37,495 nucleotides of DNA from Candidatus Peribacteraceae bacterium (GCA_013140485.1 JABFSS010000116.1:1-37495); one strand, 5' to 3'; shown: positions 8,516 to 16,264, numbered from the stretch's first letter. Numbers and translations: made by a program. The notes: a model not told the origin generated them from the letters alone.

Positions 8516-9679
8516 TCAGGATGCAGGTATTTGTTGAGTGACACAGTGAAAAGACCCCCACCCCCAGGTCAGCACGCGGCTGTCGATGGGAACGATTCGG
8601 CGATGCGGAAAACATTTTTGCAGGGTCTCGATGGCCGCAGCGTCATTGGGGTCATTCCACACGGGAAGGAGGACGCATTCATTCGCAACATAGAAATTCG
8701 CGTAGCTTGCGGGAATGCGGAATCCCTCGTCGGGAACACCGGACATGCTGCTCGGTTTTTTCCCGTGCACCAGCACCGGCTTCGGCTGGGCGGTGGTGAT
8801 GATCTCAAGTGCGTGGCCGTCCTGATCTTTCATCGATTGCAGCCGTCGGAGATTTTCCTGCAGCGGCGCGTAATCGGGATCGGCGGAATTCTCGTTGATG
8901 ATCGTGACGACGGTCCGCGGTCCGACGAAGCGCGCGAGATCGTCGACATGCCCGCTCGTGTCGTCACCCATGATCCCCTTCCCCAGCCAGAGGACGTTGG
9001 TGACGCCGAGGTGATCTTTGAGCGACTGCTCGATCTGCTCCTTCGTCATGCCGGGATTGCGGTTGGGATTCAGGAGACAGTCTTCCGTCGTGAGAAGAGT
9101 GCCCAGTCCGTTGACGTCGATGGATCCTCCTTCGAGGATCATCGGCACGGTGAGTGACTGCTGACCGAGTTTTCGCGCGATCAGTGTTGGTACTTGATCA
9201 TCCAGTTCGTACTCCCACTGTCCTCCCCATGCGTTGTAGCCCCAATCGAGAAAAAGTCTCCCCTCTCCTGGAGCCTGTCCCGAGCCGAGCCGAGGGGCAG
9301 CGGGAGAGGGTGGCGCCGCAGCGCCGGGTGAGGGCTGTTTGACGACCACAATCGGCCCATGATCGCGCGCCCAACTGAAGTTATTCGGAATGCGGTGAAG
9401 ATGAACGCGGTTGCCCTGCACGTTTGCCTTCTTCATTTCACTCTTGGCGTTTTTTTCGGTCTCATCATCATTGATAAGCACATGGACGTCCTCGCCCACT
9501 TCCAATTCCTTGACCATCCGTGCCCAGATTGCAGGCACTTGATCAAAGAGACCCGGCCAGTGGGGATGGACGCCGTGTTCGCCTGGACGAGAATGGGGCC
9601 AGGTGAGGATGGTGGCCTCATGCGGTTCCCATTCGGCCGGCATTCTGTATCCCGATGCTGATTGCGGTGACGAGGCCAT
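8516..9679 (-). CDS. aguA: Agmatine deiminase
   Basis: Hydrolyses agmatine to N-carbamoylputrescine and ammonia in the arginine-to-putrescine route. A protein of 387 residues of the peptidyl-arginine-deiminase (PAD_porph) fold. Visible motifs: PAEWEPHEATILTWPH near the N-terminus, SWARDHGP (about 102-109) with the substrate Asp, EGGSIDVNG, LNPNRNPG, SGHVDD with the catalytic His, and the C-terminal GSFHCVTQQIP with the nucleophilic Cys at about 379. ATG at 9679 is preferred because the ATG at 9700 lies inside an inverted repeat. Residues of roughly 116-140 are a Pro/Ala/Gly-rich stretch absent from the family and encoded by a palindromic repeat (9260-9334). The next gene upstream on the same strand makes the following enzyme of the pathway. 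Confidence 0.93.
   Translation of the reverse strand: MASSPQSASGYRMPAEWEPHEATILTWPHSRPGEHGVHPHWPGLFDQVPAIWARMVKELEVGEDVHVLINDDETEKNAKSEMKKANVQGNRVHLHRIPNNFSWARDHGPIVVVKQPSPGAAAPPSPAAPRLGSGQAPGEGRLFLDWGYNAWGGQWEYELDDQVPTLIARKLGQQSLTVPMILEGGSIDVNGLGTLLTTEDCLLNPNRNPGMTKEQIEQSLKDHLGVTNVLWLGKGIMGDDTSGHVDDLARFVGPRTVVTIINENSADPDYAPLQENLRRLQSMKDQDGHALEIITTAQPKPVLVHGKKPSSMSGVPDEGFRIPASYANFYVANECVLLPVWNDPNDAAAIETLQKCFPHRRIVPIDSRVLTWGWGSFHCVTQQIPAS
9260..9334. repeat. GC-rich palindromic element inserted in frame in aguA
   Basis: About 75 bases with outer arms CCCCTCTCC and GGGAGAGGG, an inner CCCGAGCCGAGCCGAGGGG and a small hairpin GGCGCCGCAGCGCC. It is 25 codons long, keeps the reading frame, and adds a low-complexity P/A/G segment between the conserved DHGPIVVVK and LFLDWGYNAWGG blocks of the deiminase. 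The outer words CCCTCTCC...GGGAGAGGGTGG are typical of dispersed intergenic repeats. Confidence 0.75.
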
Positions 9680-9693
9680 ATGAGAAGAATTGT

Positions 9694-9747
9694 GAATCAT
9701 GAAGCATGAATTACGAACCGTGATTCATGATTCATCTTTCATGATTC
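9694..9747. repeat. Word-repeat inverted repeat B
   Basis: Imperfect arms at 9694-9715 and 9719-9747 built from the word ATTCATG/CATGAAT. It fills the space between the start of aguA and the stop of aguB and overlaps the aguB TGA. Confidence 0.7.
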
Positions 9748-10609
9748 AGGACACAAGATCATCGTACACTTCGGGTCTTCGATTCTTCAGAAACATCCAT
9801 GCATCTTGCAGCGGCTTCACTTTGCCCAGATCGCACTTCACAATGACGATCTCTTCTTGATCTCCCGCCTTGGCGAGGATCGTGCTGCTGGGATCAGCGA
9901 CGAACGATCCGCCCCAGAAGTTCATCGCGGATTCCCTGCCGACACGATTGAGCGCGCAGACGAACACGTTGTTGGACGCCGCGTGTCCGAGCTGGGCATT
10001 GCGCCACATCTGTTCCCAATCGCCGGTGATGTTCTCTTCGACCGAATCATCGATCGTCCCGATGGCCGTGGGATAGAAGAGAATTTCGGCACCCTTGAGG
10101 ACGGCCATGCGGGCCGCCTCGGGATACCACTGGTCGTAACAGATCAGCGGGCAGATCTTTCCGTATTTCGTATCGAAGACTTTGATGCCGGTATCGCCCG
10201 GGCTGAAGTAATGTTGTTCGTGATAGAGGATGTCTTCGGGAATGTGCGTCTTTCGGTACGTGCCGAGCAACACACCGTCGGTATCGAAGACGGGCGTGGT
10301 GTTGTAGAACTTTCCATCGGCGTTCTTCTCGAAGATAGATCCGCCGACGAGGACGATCTGATGCTTCTTCGCGATCTGACTGAGCGCCTGCGTTGTGGAT
10401 CCGGGAATCGGCTCCGCGGTCTCAAAAGCCGATTCGTCATCTTTTTTCTGGCAGAAGTACGGGCTCAGGAAGAGCTCGGGGAGGCAGACGATCTGAGCAC
10501 CTTTCGTGACTGCGTGCGCGATCATTTCCTCTGCGTGACGGAGATTCTGCACAGAATCCGCAGACATCTTCATTTGGATGAGGCCGACTTTGACGATAGG
10601 TCGTAGCAC
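9746..10609 (-). CDS. aguB: N-carbamoylputrescine amidase
   Basis: Carbon-nitrogen hydrolase of about 287 residues that converts N-carbamoylputrescine to putrescine, CO2 and ammonia. The nitrilase triad is visible: Glu in CLPELFLSPYF, Lys in YRKTHIPE, and Cys in PLICYDQWYPE. The motif GWxYPT is represented by ILFYPTAIG, and the C-terminal part has NxxGGSF-like FWGGSFVADP. GTG at 10609 is chosen because homology begins at once (VKVGLIQMKMS), and a longer reading would run through an AT-rich inverted repeat. A TATTCT box at 10617-10622 stands 7 bases before this GTG, so the mRNA may be leaderless. It is divergent from the deoxyhypusine-synthase-like gene and followed by aguA on the same strand. 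Confidence 0.92.
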   Translation of the reverse strand: MLRPIVKVGLIQMKMSADSVQNLRHAEEMIAHAVTKGAQIVCLPELFLSPYFCQKKDDESAFETAEPIPGSTTQALSQIAKKHQIVLVGGSIFEKNADGKFYNTTPVFDTDGVLLGTYRKTHIPEDILYHEQHYFSPGDTGIKVFDTKYGKICPLICYDQWYPEAARMAVLKGAEILFYPTAIGTIDDSVEENITGDWEQMWRNAQLGHAASNNVFVCALNRVGRESAMNFWGGSFVADPSSTILAKAGDQEEIVIVKCDLGKVKPLQDAWMFLKNRRPEVYDDLVS

Positions 10610-10616
10610 GAGAAGG

Positions 10617-10716
10617 AGAATAATAGAATAATAGAGTATTAGGAACCACTGGCTGACAAGAATGGCGGCATAAACCGCGCACAACTGTTCCTACTATTCT
10701 ATTATTCTATTACTCT
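10617..10716. repeat. Word-repeat inverted repeat C between divergent polyamine genes
   Basis: Two 30-base arms (10617-10646 and 10687-10716) made of the words AATAATAG/CTATTATT, almost perfectly complementary, with a 40-base loop. It lies between divergent gene starts, so it cannot be a shared terminator. Each arm places TATTCT- or TACTCT-like -10 boxes just before the flanking start codon. Confidence 0.8.
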
Positions 10717-10726
10717 AATCACGCCC

Positions 10727-11821
10727 ATGAAAAAATTCGAAAATCTCTCCCCCGCTCTTCGGAAGTTCATCCTCCCGGAAACCGACATCTCGCAGCTCGG
10801 CACCGTGTCCGATCTCGTGAAAAAAAGTGATACTCCGGTCTCTGCCTTCGCCGAAAGGACGCTTCGGCACTGCAACGGCGGCTCGACGCTCCAGGCCGCC
10901 CTCTGGCTGAAGGAACATCTGGCGAACGGAGGCAAGATCGTCGTCACGATCGCGGGCGCACTGAGTTCGTTCCAAGTCGGCGTCACGCTGGCGGAGTTGA
11001 TCCGAAAAGGAAAAGTTCATCTCGTCTCCGCGACCGCCGCGAACCACGAGGAATCGTACTATCGCTACGTCGCCCATTCGCACTACGCCTACATCCCCCG
11101 TTACACCGAACTCACGCCGGAACAGGAAGCCGAGCTGCGGGATGCCGGTCTGCGGCGGATCACCGATACGTTCCTCCCCGAGGATGAGAGCGTGCGCATC
11201 ATGGAGCCGCACCTCTGCAAAATGTGGCAGGACGCGCAAAAGAAAGGAGAGCGATACTTCCCGCACGAATACTTCCGCCGCCTCTACGCCGAAAAGTTGA
11301 TCCGGCCCGACCCCATGGCGAACGCCGGCGACTGCTGGACCTACGCCGCATACGAGAAAAATATTCCCATCGTCATCCCGGGCTTTGAAGATTCGACGAT
11401 GGGCAACATCTTCGCGAGCTACACGTACGGCGGAAAGTGGCGGACCGACAAGAGCATCCTTCTCGACCCCACGATCATGAAGGGCGGACTGGAGTACTTC
11501 ACCTGGATGTACGACTGGTACATGGAAGAGTCGAAAGACAGCCCCATCGCCTTCCTGCAGCTCGGCGGAGGCATCGCAGCCGATTTCCCCATCTGCGTCG
11601 TCCCCTCCCTGAAACACGATCTGCAGCACAAAGATGTCCGCGACTGGGCCGGCTTCGTCGAAATCGGTTCCTCGCCCATGTCATACGGCTCCTACTCCGG
11701 CGCGGGCGGAAAAGAGAAGATCACGTGGGACAAGCTCTCGACCAAGAGTTACTTCCAGATCATTCAAAGTGACGTCACCGTGGCCTTCCCCTGGATTGCA
11801 GCCATCCTCTTAGATCTCTGA
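10727..11821 (+). CDS. Deoxyhypusine-synthase family protein, probable homospermidine synthase
   Basis: A protein of 364 residues with full-length similarity to deoxyhypusine synthase, an NAD-dependent aminobutyl transferase. The family Lys that forms the imine intermediate appears to be kept at about residue 336 in TWDKLS. Glycine-rich IAGALSSFQVG, NHEESYYRY, PGFEDSTMGN and QLGGGIAADF blocks match the NAD and spermidine site. Bacteria have no eIF5A to modify, and a homologue in Anabaena is known to be needed for making homospermidine. Here it sits divergent from the two genes that complete putrescine synthesis and is followed by a decarboxylase. Homospermidine formation from putrescine is therefore the best inference; spermidine or another aminobutyl acceptor is possible. 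Confidence 0.85.
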   Translation: MKKFENLSPALRKFILPETDISQLGTVSDLVKKSDTPVSAFAERTLRHCNGGSTLQAALWLKEHLANGGKIVVTIAGALSSFQVGVTLAELIRKGKVHLVSATAANHEESYYRYVAHSHYAYIPRYTELTPEQEAELRDAGLRRITDTFLPEDESVRIMEPHLCKMWQDAQKKGERYFPHEYFRRLYAEKLIRPDPMANAGDCWTYAAYEKNIPIVIPGFEDSTMGNIFASYTYGGKWRTDKSILLDPTIMKGGLEYFTWMYDWYMEESKDSPIAFLQLGGGIAADFPICVVPSLKHDLQHKDVRDWAGFVEIGSSPMSYGSYSGAGGKEKITWDKLSTKSYFQIIQSDVTVAFPWIAAILLDL

Positions 11822-11883
11822 AGTCCAAACAGAGCGAGAGGACTAAAAAAATAATCACTCGGCAGGCGGCAAAAAGAAAATTT

Positions 11884-11911
11884 TTGACACGACACTCACG
11901 CTCACTATACT
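11884..11911 (+). promoter_or_regulatory. Strong promoter for the PLP decarboxylase
   Basis: TTGACA (11884-11889), a 16-base spacer and TATACT (11906-11911): a near-consensus sigma-70 promoter. Transcription would start near 11918, about 20 bases before ATG 11938. This also rules out translation starts upstream of 11918. Confidence 0.85.
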
Positions 11912-11937
11912 TCGACTCTGTTTGCTTTTTTCTCGAA

Positions 11938-13536
11938 ATGAAAAAACGTTCTCAGGAATCCAAGAAGCGCAACACCATCGGACATCCGGTCAACAGCCGA
12001 TACATGCGCGACCGGTGGAGCAGTTTCCTCAGCCAAACCAAAGACGGCATGCTGATGATCGAAGGTGTGCGCGTCGATGACATCGTCAAGAAGTACGGCA
12101 CTCCCCTCTACATCATGGTCGAGGGCGAAATCCGCGACCGTCTGCGGCGCTTTAAGAAAACATTCGGCGCCCGCGTGAGCTTGCAGTACGCGGTCAAGTG
12201 CAACAGCAACCTGGCGATCCTCCGCATCATCCGCGAAGAGGGTTTTGAGCTCGACTGTTCCAGCGTGGGCGAATTGATCCTGGGCCTGCTCGCGGATTTC
12301 AAGCCGCGCCAGTTGGTGCTCACGAACCTCTTCAAGAGCGAGCAGGATCTCTACTTCGCCGCCAAGATGGGCATCCAGGCGATTACCGCGGACTCCATAG
12401 AGGAGATCGAGCACATCGCCGCGACGGCGAAGAAATTGAAGAAGCACATCCGCATGCTCATACGCGTGAATCCGATGGTCCAGGTGGGAACATGGTCGAC
12501 GCGAGGCAACAAGTACGGCATCCCCATCGGGTACATCGACCGCGCCGTGGATTTGGCCGTCCGAAGCCCGTACGTGGACTTCGACGGATTCCACTTCTTC
12601 GGAGGCTACGTGTACCAAGCCCGCGTCTACAAGGCCGTGGCGCGCGTGCTCGTGAAGCTCATCAAGCGCTGCCAGAACCGCGGCATCCGGGTGCGCCGTC
12701 TCGACATGGGAGGAGGATTCCCCGCCGCCATCGGCGACGAGGAGGCGTTCCCTATCGAAGAAATGAAGGACTTCCCCGCCTATTTCCAAAAACTGATGGA
12801 CCAGAACGGTCTTCCATCGCTTGAACTGATTTTTGAACCGGGGAAGAGCATCGTGCTCAACGCCGGCATTGGACTCATGAAGGTGATCGCGCGCAAGCGC
12901 CTGGGTGCCAAGCACCGCATGGTGAACGTCGACGGCTCCAGTTACAACTTCGTCCCCGACACCCTCGTGCAGGGAGCATTGAAGGTGGAAGAAGGCGGCC
13001 TCCGGTACGACGTGCTCCCGGCGACCAAGATGAACGCCCCCCGCATCCATACGGTCTCCATCGGCGGCAACACCTGCGACTGCTGGGATCTGATGGCCCG
13101 CAACGTCGAACTCCCCAAGATGCGCGTGGGCGACACGGTCGCCATCATGGACGTGGGAGGATATGCGCAAGTGCTTGCGAACAACTTCAACACGATCAAG
13201 CGCGCCTCAGTGGTGATGATCCGGCCGGACGGTTCCACGACCCTCATCCGCCGGCGCGACCGCTACAGCGAAATGTTCGGTCCGGAACTCGACGTCCTCA
13301 AGCTCGCCGGTCCCGACGAGTTGGAGAAATACAACAACATCTACCGCGTGAACATCGACGAAATCTGGCGCGGCGGCGGCATGACGGCCTTTGAGAAAAA
13401 GAAAAAGGGCGGCGGAAACGGCAACGGGAATGGCCACGGGAACAAAATGAAAAAGGCGTTCGAGAAAATCGAGCAGCAGCACAACGTGAGCGCCGGGAAG
13501 GGCAAGGCGAAGAGGGCGGTGGGAGGGACTCCGTAA
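11938..13536 (+). CDS. Fold-type III PLP decarboxylase, probable arginine decarboxylase
   Basis: A protein of 532 residues of the ornithine/diaminopimelate/arginine decarboxylase family (alanine-racemase fold). PLP Lys is at about residue 87 in YAVKCN. Further motifs are FELDCSSVGEL, RVNPMV, GFHFFGG, DMGGGFPA, the phosphate-binding EPGKSIV, and GGNTCDCWD, whose Cys-Asp pair forms the second half of the dimer active site. ATG 11938 follows a strong promoter. The last 70 residues are rich in Lys and Gly and look disordered. Substrate cannot be read from the sequence. The neighbouring agmatine deiminase and N-carbamoylputrescine amidase argue for arginine; ornithine, or diaminopimelate in lysine synthesis, are alternatives. 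Confidence 0.85.
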   Translation: MKKRSQESKKRNTIGHPVNSRYMRDRWSSFLSQTKDGMLMIEGVRVDDIVKKYGTPLYIMVEGEIRDRLRRFKKTFGARVSLQYAVKCNSNLAILRIIREEGFELDCSSVGELILGLLADFKPRQLVLTNLFKSEQDLYFAAKMGIQAITADSIEEIEHIAATAKKLKKHIRMLIRVNPMVQVGTWSTRGNKYGIPIGYIDRAVDLAVRSPYVDFDGFHFFGGYVYQARVYKAVARVLVKLIKRCQNRGIRVRRLDMGGGFPAAIGDEEAFPIEEMKDFPAYFQKLMDQNGLPSLELIFEPGKSIVLNAGIGLMKVIARKRLGAKHRMVNVDGSSYNFVPDTLVQGALKVEEGGLRYDVLPATKMNAPRIHTVSIGGNTCDCWDLMARNVELPKMRVGDTVAIMDVGGYAQVLANNFNTIKRASVVMIRPDGSTTLIRRRDRYSEMFGPELDVLKLAGPDELEKYNNIYRVNIDEIWRGGGMTAFEKKKKGGGNGNGNGHGNKMKKAFEKIEQQHNVSAGKGKAKRAVGGTP

Positions 13537-13547
13537 ATACTTTGCTG

Positions 13548-14177
13548 CTATTGCTTATGCCGCATTCTCCCCTCCCGGTATTCCCAAAGCATTGTCGCCC
13601 ATACATGCTCCCAAGAATCGGGGAAGTCTTTTGTACATCTCTCCCGCGTTTGCTCAAGGACCTGTTTATAGCGTAACCAATAGAGATTCATCCTGGGAAG
13701 CGGATATTCTTCCGTGACATGCTCCGCGAAAAGGCCGTCATTTTTCAGACCATCGCGTAAATAGGGAACAAGCAACTCATTTAAAATTTTTCTGGCCTCG
13801 TTCGGTTCCCCGCCATAGTCATCTGAGTCGCTCTTCAGAGTGACTGCATCATCAAGCGATATTGATACTGTTCCTCCTCCGACTATGGTCATTTGTCGTG
13901 GGGGAAGCTTGCTATGATGACCAGGCACTGCGTAGTGCCGCCCACCAAGAGCCGGTTCAGGAGAAAGAAAAAGAGCATACGACTTGGAAGAAGTTTCAGA
14001 TTGTCCTTCTTCTATCAATGCTCCCGTACGGGAAATGAAATCTTCAATAACAACATACTTGTTGCCGAGAAAAAAAGACTGTGGAGTACCACACTGGACT
14101 CCGCCGATACAAAAATGCGCCTCCGCGAAATCTCGACTACCAGGATCAACAAGTCTCATGCAGTCATGATCACACAT
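13548..14177 (-). CDS. Hypothetical protein downstream of sodA
   Basis: A protein of 209 residues that I do not recognise. No signal peptide or membrane segment is seen. There is a glycine-rich TIVGGGTVSISLDD strand pair in the middle and an aromatic, charged C-terminus (MNLYWLRYKQVLEQTRERC). A GTG three codons upstream is an alternative start. It begins 20 bases after the sodA stop on the same strand, so it is probably transcribed with sodA. It converges with the decarboxylase, whose stop is 11 bases away, with no terminator between them. Confidence 0.65.
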   Translation of the reverse strand: MCDHDCMRLVDPGSRDFAEAHFCIGGVQCGTPQSFFLGNKYVVIEDFISRTGALIEEGQSETSSKSYALFLSPEPALGGRHYAVPGHHSKLPPRQMTIVGGGTVSISLDDAVTLKSDSDDYGGEPNEARKILNELLVPYLRDGLKNDGLFAEHVTEEYPLPRMNLYWLRYKQVLEQTRERCTKDFPDSWEHVWATMLWEYREGRMRHKQ

Positions 14178-14196
14178 TTTTATCACGAATCAATAT

Positions 14197-14805
14197 TTAC
14201 TTCTGAGCCTCGAAAAAACGTCTCTCCACCTCCTTCCAATTCACCACATTCCAAAAGGCTTTCAGATAGTCCGGCCTTTTATTCTGATATTTGAGGTAGT
14301 AGGCGTGCTCCCACACGTCGACCCCGAGGATCGGCGTCTTGCCCTCCATCATCGGTGAATCCTGATTCGGATAGCCTTTGAGGATGAGCTTTCCCGAATC
14401 GACGTAGAGCCATGCCCAACCGGAACCGAACTGATTCGTCGCCGTCTCCTCGAACTTCTTCTGGAAGTCTTCAAAATTTCCGAAGGCGCCTTCAATGGCT
14501 TTCAGAAGTTCTCCGGAAGGCTTTCCCTCCGATTTGGGACCCATCACGGCCCAAAAGAGACTGTGATTGAAGTGCCCGCCGCCGTTGTTCTGCACCGGTT
14601 TCTTCTTATCGGCAGGGAGCTTGTCGAGGTTCTGGAGAACCTCTTCAATCCCCTTCTCCGCCCATTCGGTACCTTCCAGCGCCTTGTTCACTTTGTCGAT
14701 ATACGCCTGATGATGCTTGGTGTGATGGATTTCCATCGTCTTCGCATCAATATGCGGTTCAAGCGCATCGTACGCGTAGGGGAGTTTTGGCAGGGTGTAC
14801 GGCAT
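14197..14805 (-). CDS. sodA: Superoxide dismutase, Mn type
   Basis: Dismutates superoxide to hydrogen peroxide and oxygen in the cytoplasm. A protein of 202 residues, full family length. Metal ligands are His27 (MEIHHTKHH), His81 (GGHFNHSLFW), Asp163 and His167 (GVDVWEHAYY). GGGHFNHSLFW together with Gln148 in NQDSP is the manganese-type pattern rather than the iron-type one, though cambialistic use cannot be excluded. No signal peptide. TATACT at 14812-14817 stands 6 bases before the ATG and there is no Shine-Dalgarno site, so a leaderless mRNA is likely. It is divergent from the FemAB-like gene. Confidence 0.96.
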   Translation of the reverse strand: MPYTLPKLPYAYDALEPHIDAKTMEIHHTKHHQAYIDKVNKALEGTEWAEKGIEEVLQNLDKLPADKKKPVQNNGGGHFNHSLFWAVMGPKSEGKPSGELLKAIEGAFGNFEDFQKKFEETATNQFGSGWAWLYVDSGKLILKGYPNQDSPMMEGKTPILGVDVWEHAYYLKYQNKRPDYLKAFWNVVNWKEVERRFFEAQK

Positions 14806-14810
14806 AGGGT

Positions 14811-14820
14811 GAGTATACTC
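14811..14820. promoter_or_regulatory. Palindromic divergent -10 box for sodA and the FemAB-like gene
   Basis: GAGTATACTC is a perfect palindrome that offers TATACT to both strands. To the left it is 6 bases from the sodA ATG, to the right 9 bases from the FemAB-like ATG. No good -35 is seen on either side, so the call rests on the -10 and its spacing. Confidence 0.45.
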
Positions 14821-14828
14821 TGAGACGC

Positions 14829-15851
14829 ATGGAGATTCGACTTCTTACCGATCCGGAGGACCTGAAGCGCTACGGCGAATGGATCCGAACACACCCGGAA
14901 GGCTCGCTCTGGCAATCGCCGGAATGGAAAACGTACCAGGAATCCCTGGGCCGGCAGGTGAGGATCTACGCGGCGATGGAGGGGGCGGAGATCCGTGCCT
15001 CGGCGCTGGTGGTGATTGACCACACGACGTTCGGGCTGACGACGTGGGAGATTCCTCGCGGCCCGCTCGGAATAATTGAAAATGGAAAATTGAGAATTGA
15101 GAATAAAAACTTTCTGGAAAAGATTATCCGAGATGCAAAAGATGACCGCTGTTTATCAATCTATTGCTCTCCCGTTCATCCATTCTCAATTCTCAATTCT
15201 CAATTCTCAATTTCACGCCGATTGGTGATGCCCGAAGCCACCCGCATCATTGATCTCACCCTGAGCGAAGAAGATCTTCTGGCGCAGATGAAACCGAAAG
15301 GCCGGTACAATATCCGACTAGCCGAGAAGCACGGCGTTCGCGTAATGCCCTCCAGTGACGTGCAGGCCTTTGCGCGCTTGGCAGAGGAGACTGCTCGACG
15401 GGACGGTTTCAGAGGCCATTCTGCAGCCTTTTATGAACGATTTTTGACCTGTCTACCGGGCGCATTTTTGCTGTTCGCACTTCCTCCAGAGATTGTCATC
15501 CCGAGTAGCTCGCTGCGGAGCAGCGAGCGTATCGAGGGGGCAGGGCTCTTGGGGGTGATCTGGGGTAAGACTGGCATCTACTACTACGGAGCTTCCTCGC
15601 ATGCGCAAAAGGAACTCATGGCGCCCTATCTGCTCCAGTGGTCAGCAATGAAGCACTGCAAAGCTCATGGATGCACTTCGTATGACCTCTTTGGTATTGC
15701 CCCCGAAGGCGCAGTCGATCATCCATGGTCGGGAGTGAGTGACTTCAAAGTGAAGTTCGGCGGCTCGGTTGTGAACTATCCGCCGGAACAGGAGATTGCC
15801 CTCCGCCCTTTTCTCAAATATCTCCTGAAAATAAAACGAGGCTTGGTATGA
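14829..15851 (+). CDS. FemAB-like peptidoglycan aminoacyltransferase
   Basis: A protein of 340 residues of the FemX/FemAB (GNAT-fold) family, which adds amino acids from aminoacyl-tRNA to lipid II to build the peptide bridge. Visible are the N-terminal SLWQSPEWKTYQESLG, the basic MKPKGRYNIRLAEKHGV block, the YYYGASSHAQKELMAPYLLQW core and the C-terminal YDLFGIAP...SGVSDFKVKFGG typical of the family. Three segments interrupt this pattern in frame. About residues 86-92 and 118-129 are encoded by the two arms of a GAATT-word inverted repeat. About residues 223-237 (IVIPSSSLRSSERIEG) are encoded by a CGAGTAG-type hairpin element. The protein still reads to its normal end, so it may be active. The tail ends with basic LLKIKRGLV. 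Confidence 0.85.
   Translation: MEIRLLTDPEDLKRYGEWIRTHPEGSLWQSPEWKTYQESLGRQVRIYAAMEGAEIRASALVVIDHTTFGLTTWEIPRGPLGIIENGKLRIENKNFLEKIIRDAKDDRCLSIYCSPVHPFSILNSQFSISRRLVMPEATRIIDLTLSEEDLLAQMKPKGRYNIRLAEKHGVRVMPSSDVQAFARLAEETARRDGFRGHSAAFYERFLTCLPGAFLLFALPPEIVIPSSSLRSSERIEGAGLLGVIWGKTGIYYYGASSHAQKELMAPYLLQWSAMKHCKAHGCTSYDLFGIAPEGAVDHPWSGVSDFKVKFGGSVVNYPPEQEIALRPFLKYLLKIKRGLV
15086..15213. repeat. Word-repeat inverted repeat D inside the FemAB-like gene
   Basis: Left arm 15086-15104 and right arm 15182-15213 are made of the word AATTGAG/CTCAATT (two and four units). They are complementary over about 19 bases and separated by 77 bases of coding sequence. Both arms are read in frame as protein (KLRIEN and SILNSQFSI). 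Confidence 0.75.
15495..15538. repeat. CGAGTAG hairpin element R1, in frame in the FemAB-like gene
   Basis: Flanks GTCATCCCGAGTA and GTATCGAGGG enclose a perfect 9-bp stem GCTCGCTGC/GCAGCGAGC (15508-15516, 15520-15528) with a GGA loop. Same family as the elements at 16148 and 20585. It adds about 15 codons to the protein. Confidence 0.8.
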
Positions 15852-15855
15852 CTTT

Positions 15856-16152
15856 TTACAGAACTCCTTGAGCAAGCGCTCTCGCACGCTCAAGACGAAC
15901 GACGACGGCCGAGCAGGCGACATCCAGTCCTTCTGATCGCAATCTAGCGGACTCGACTTGTGCCTGCGCGAACAAGCCTTTCACTTCCCCATTATCGCTA
16001 TGGGCCTGAGCCAGGGTTTCGAATTCTTGTAATGCCCCTAAATAATCGCAACTATGTTTTACAACCATGCGGACAGAGTAGCAAAATCTCGTCCTGAGAA
16101 AAGCCCTTTTGGAAGCCAATAACCGGCTCAATCTTCTCTCAGCGTTTGTCAT
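15856..16152 (-). CDS. Small hypothetical protein
   Basis: A possible protein of 98 residues, unrecognised. It is rich in Ala, Arg and Leu and probably helical (ALQEFETLAQAHSDNGEVKG), reminiscent of a tetratricopeptide-like hairpin. The suggested ATG at 16152 comes from the end of repeat R2 (GGAATGACAAA); ATG 16068 (MVVKHSCDYLGALQEF) is an alternative. It converges with the FemAB-like gene, whose stop is 4 bases away, and lies downstream of the S-layer gene and its terminator. No Shine-Dalgarno site at either start. Confidence 0.45.
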   Translation of the reverse strand: MTNAERRLSRLLASKRAFLRTRFCYSVRMVVKHSCDYLGALQEFETLAQAHSDNGEVKGLFAQAQVESARLRSEGLDVACSAVVVRLERARALAQGVL

Positions 16153-16190
16153 TCCGAGTAGCTCGTGGCGGAGCCACGAGCGTAACGAGG
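16148..16190. repeat. CGAGTAG hairpin element R2
   Basis: Flanks GTCATTCCGAGTA and GTAACGAGG around a perfect 9-bp stem GCTCGTGGC/GCCACGAGC (16161-16169, 16173-16181) with GGA loop. The flanks match R1; the stem sequence differs. Confidence 0.8.
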
Positions 16191-16195
16191 AACAA

Positions 16196-16224
16196 CAAAA
16201 AAGCCTCTCCTTTCGGAGAGGCCT
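16196..16224 (-). terminator. Intrinsic terminator of the S-layer gene
   Basis: On the minus strand GCCTCTCC, a GAAA loop and GGAGAGGC (16203-16222) are followed by TTTTTTG. It lies about 40 bases after the S-layer stop codon and is a textbook intrinsic terminator. Confidence 0.9.
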
Positions 16225-16264
16225 TCTTGTACTGAATGGGAACTCTATCCCAACAGATTGGTAA

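Noticed and set aside
10727..11821. True hypusine modification of a translation factor
   Set aside because: No eIF5A gene is seen here and bacteria are not known to have hypusine; the neighbours point to free polyamine synthesis.
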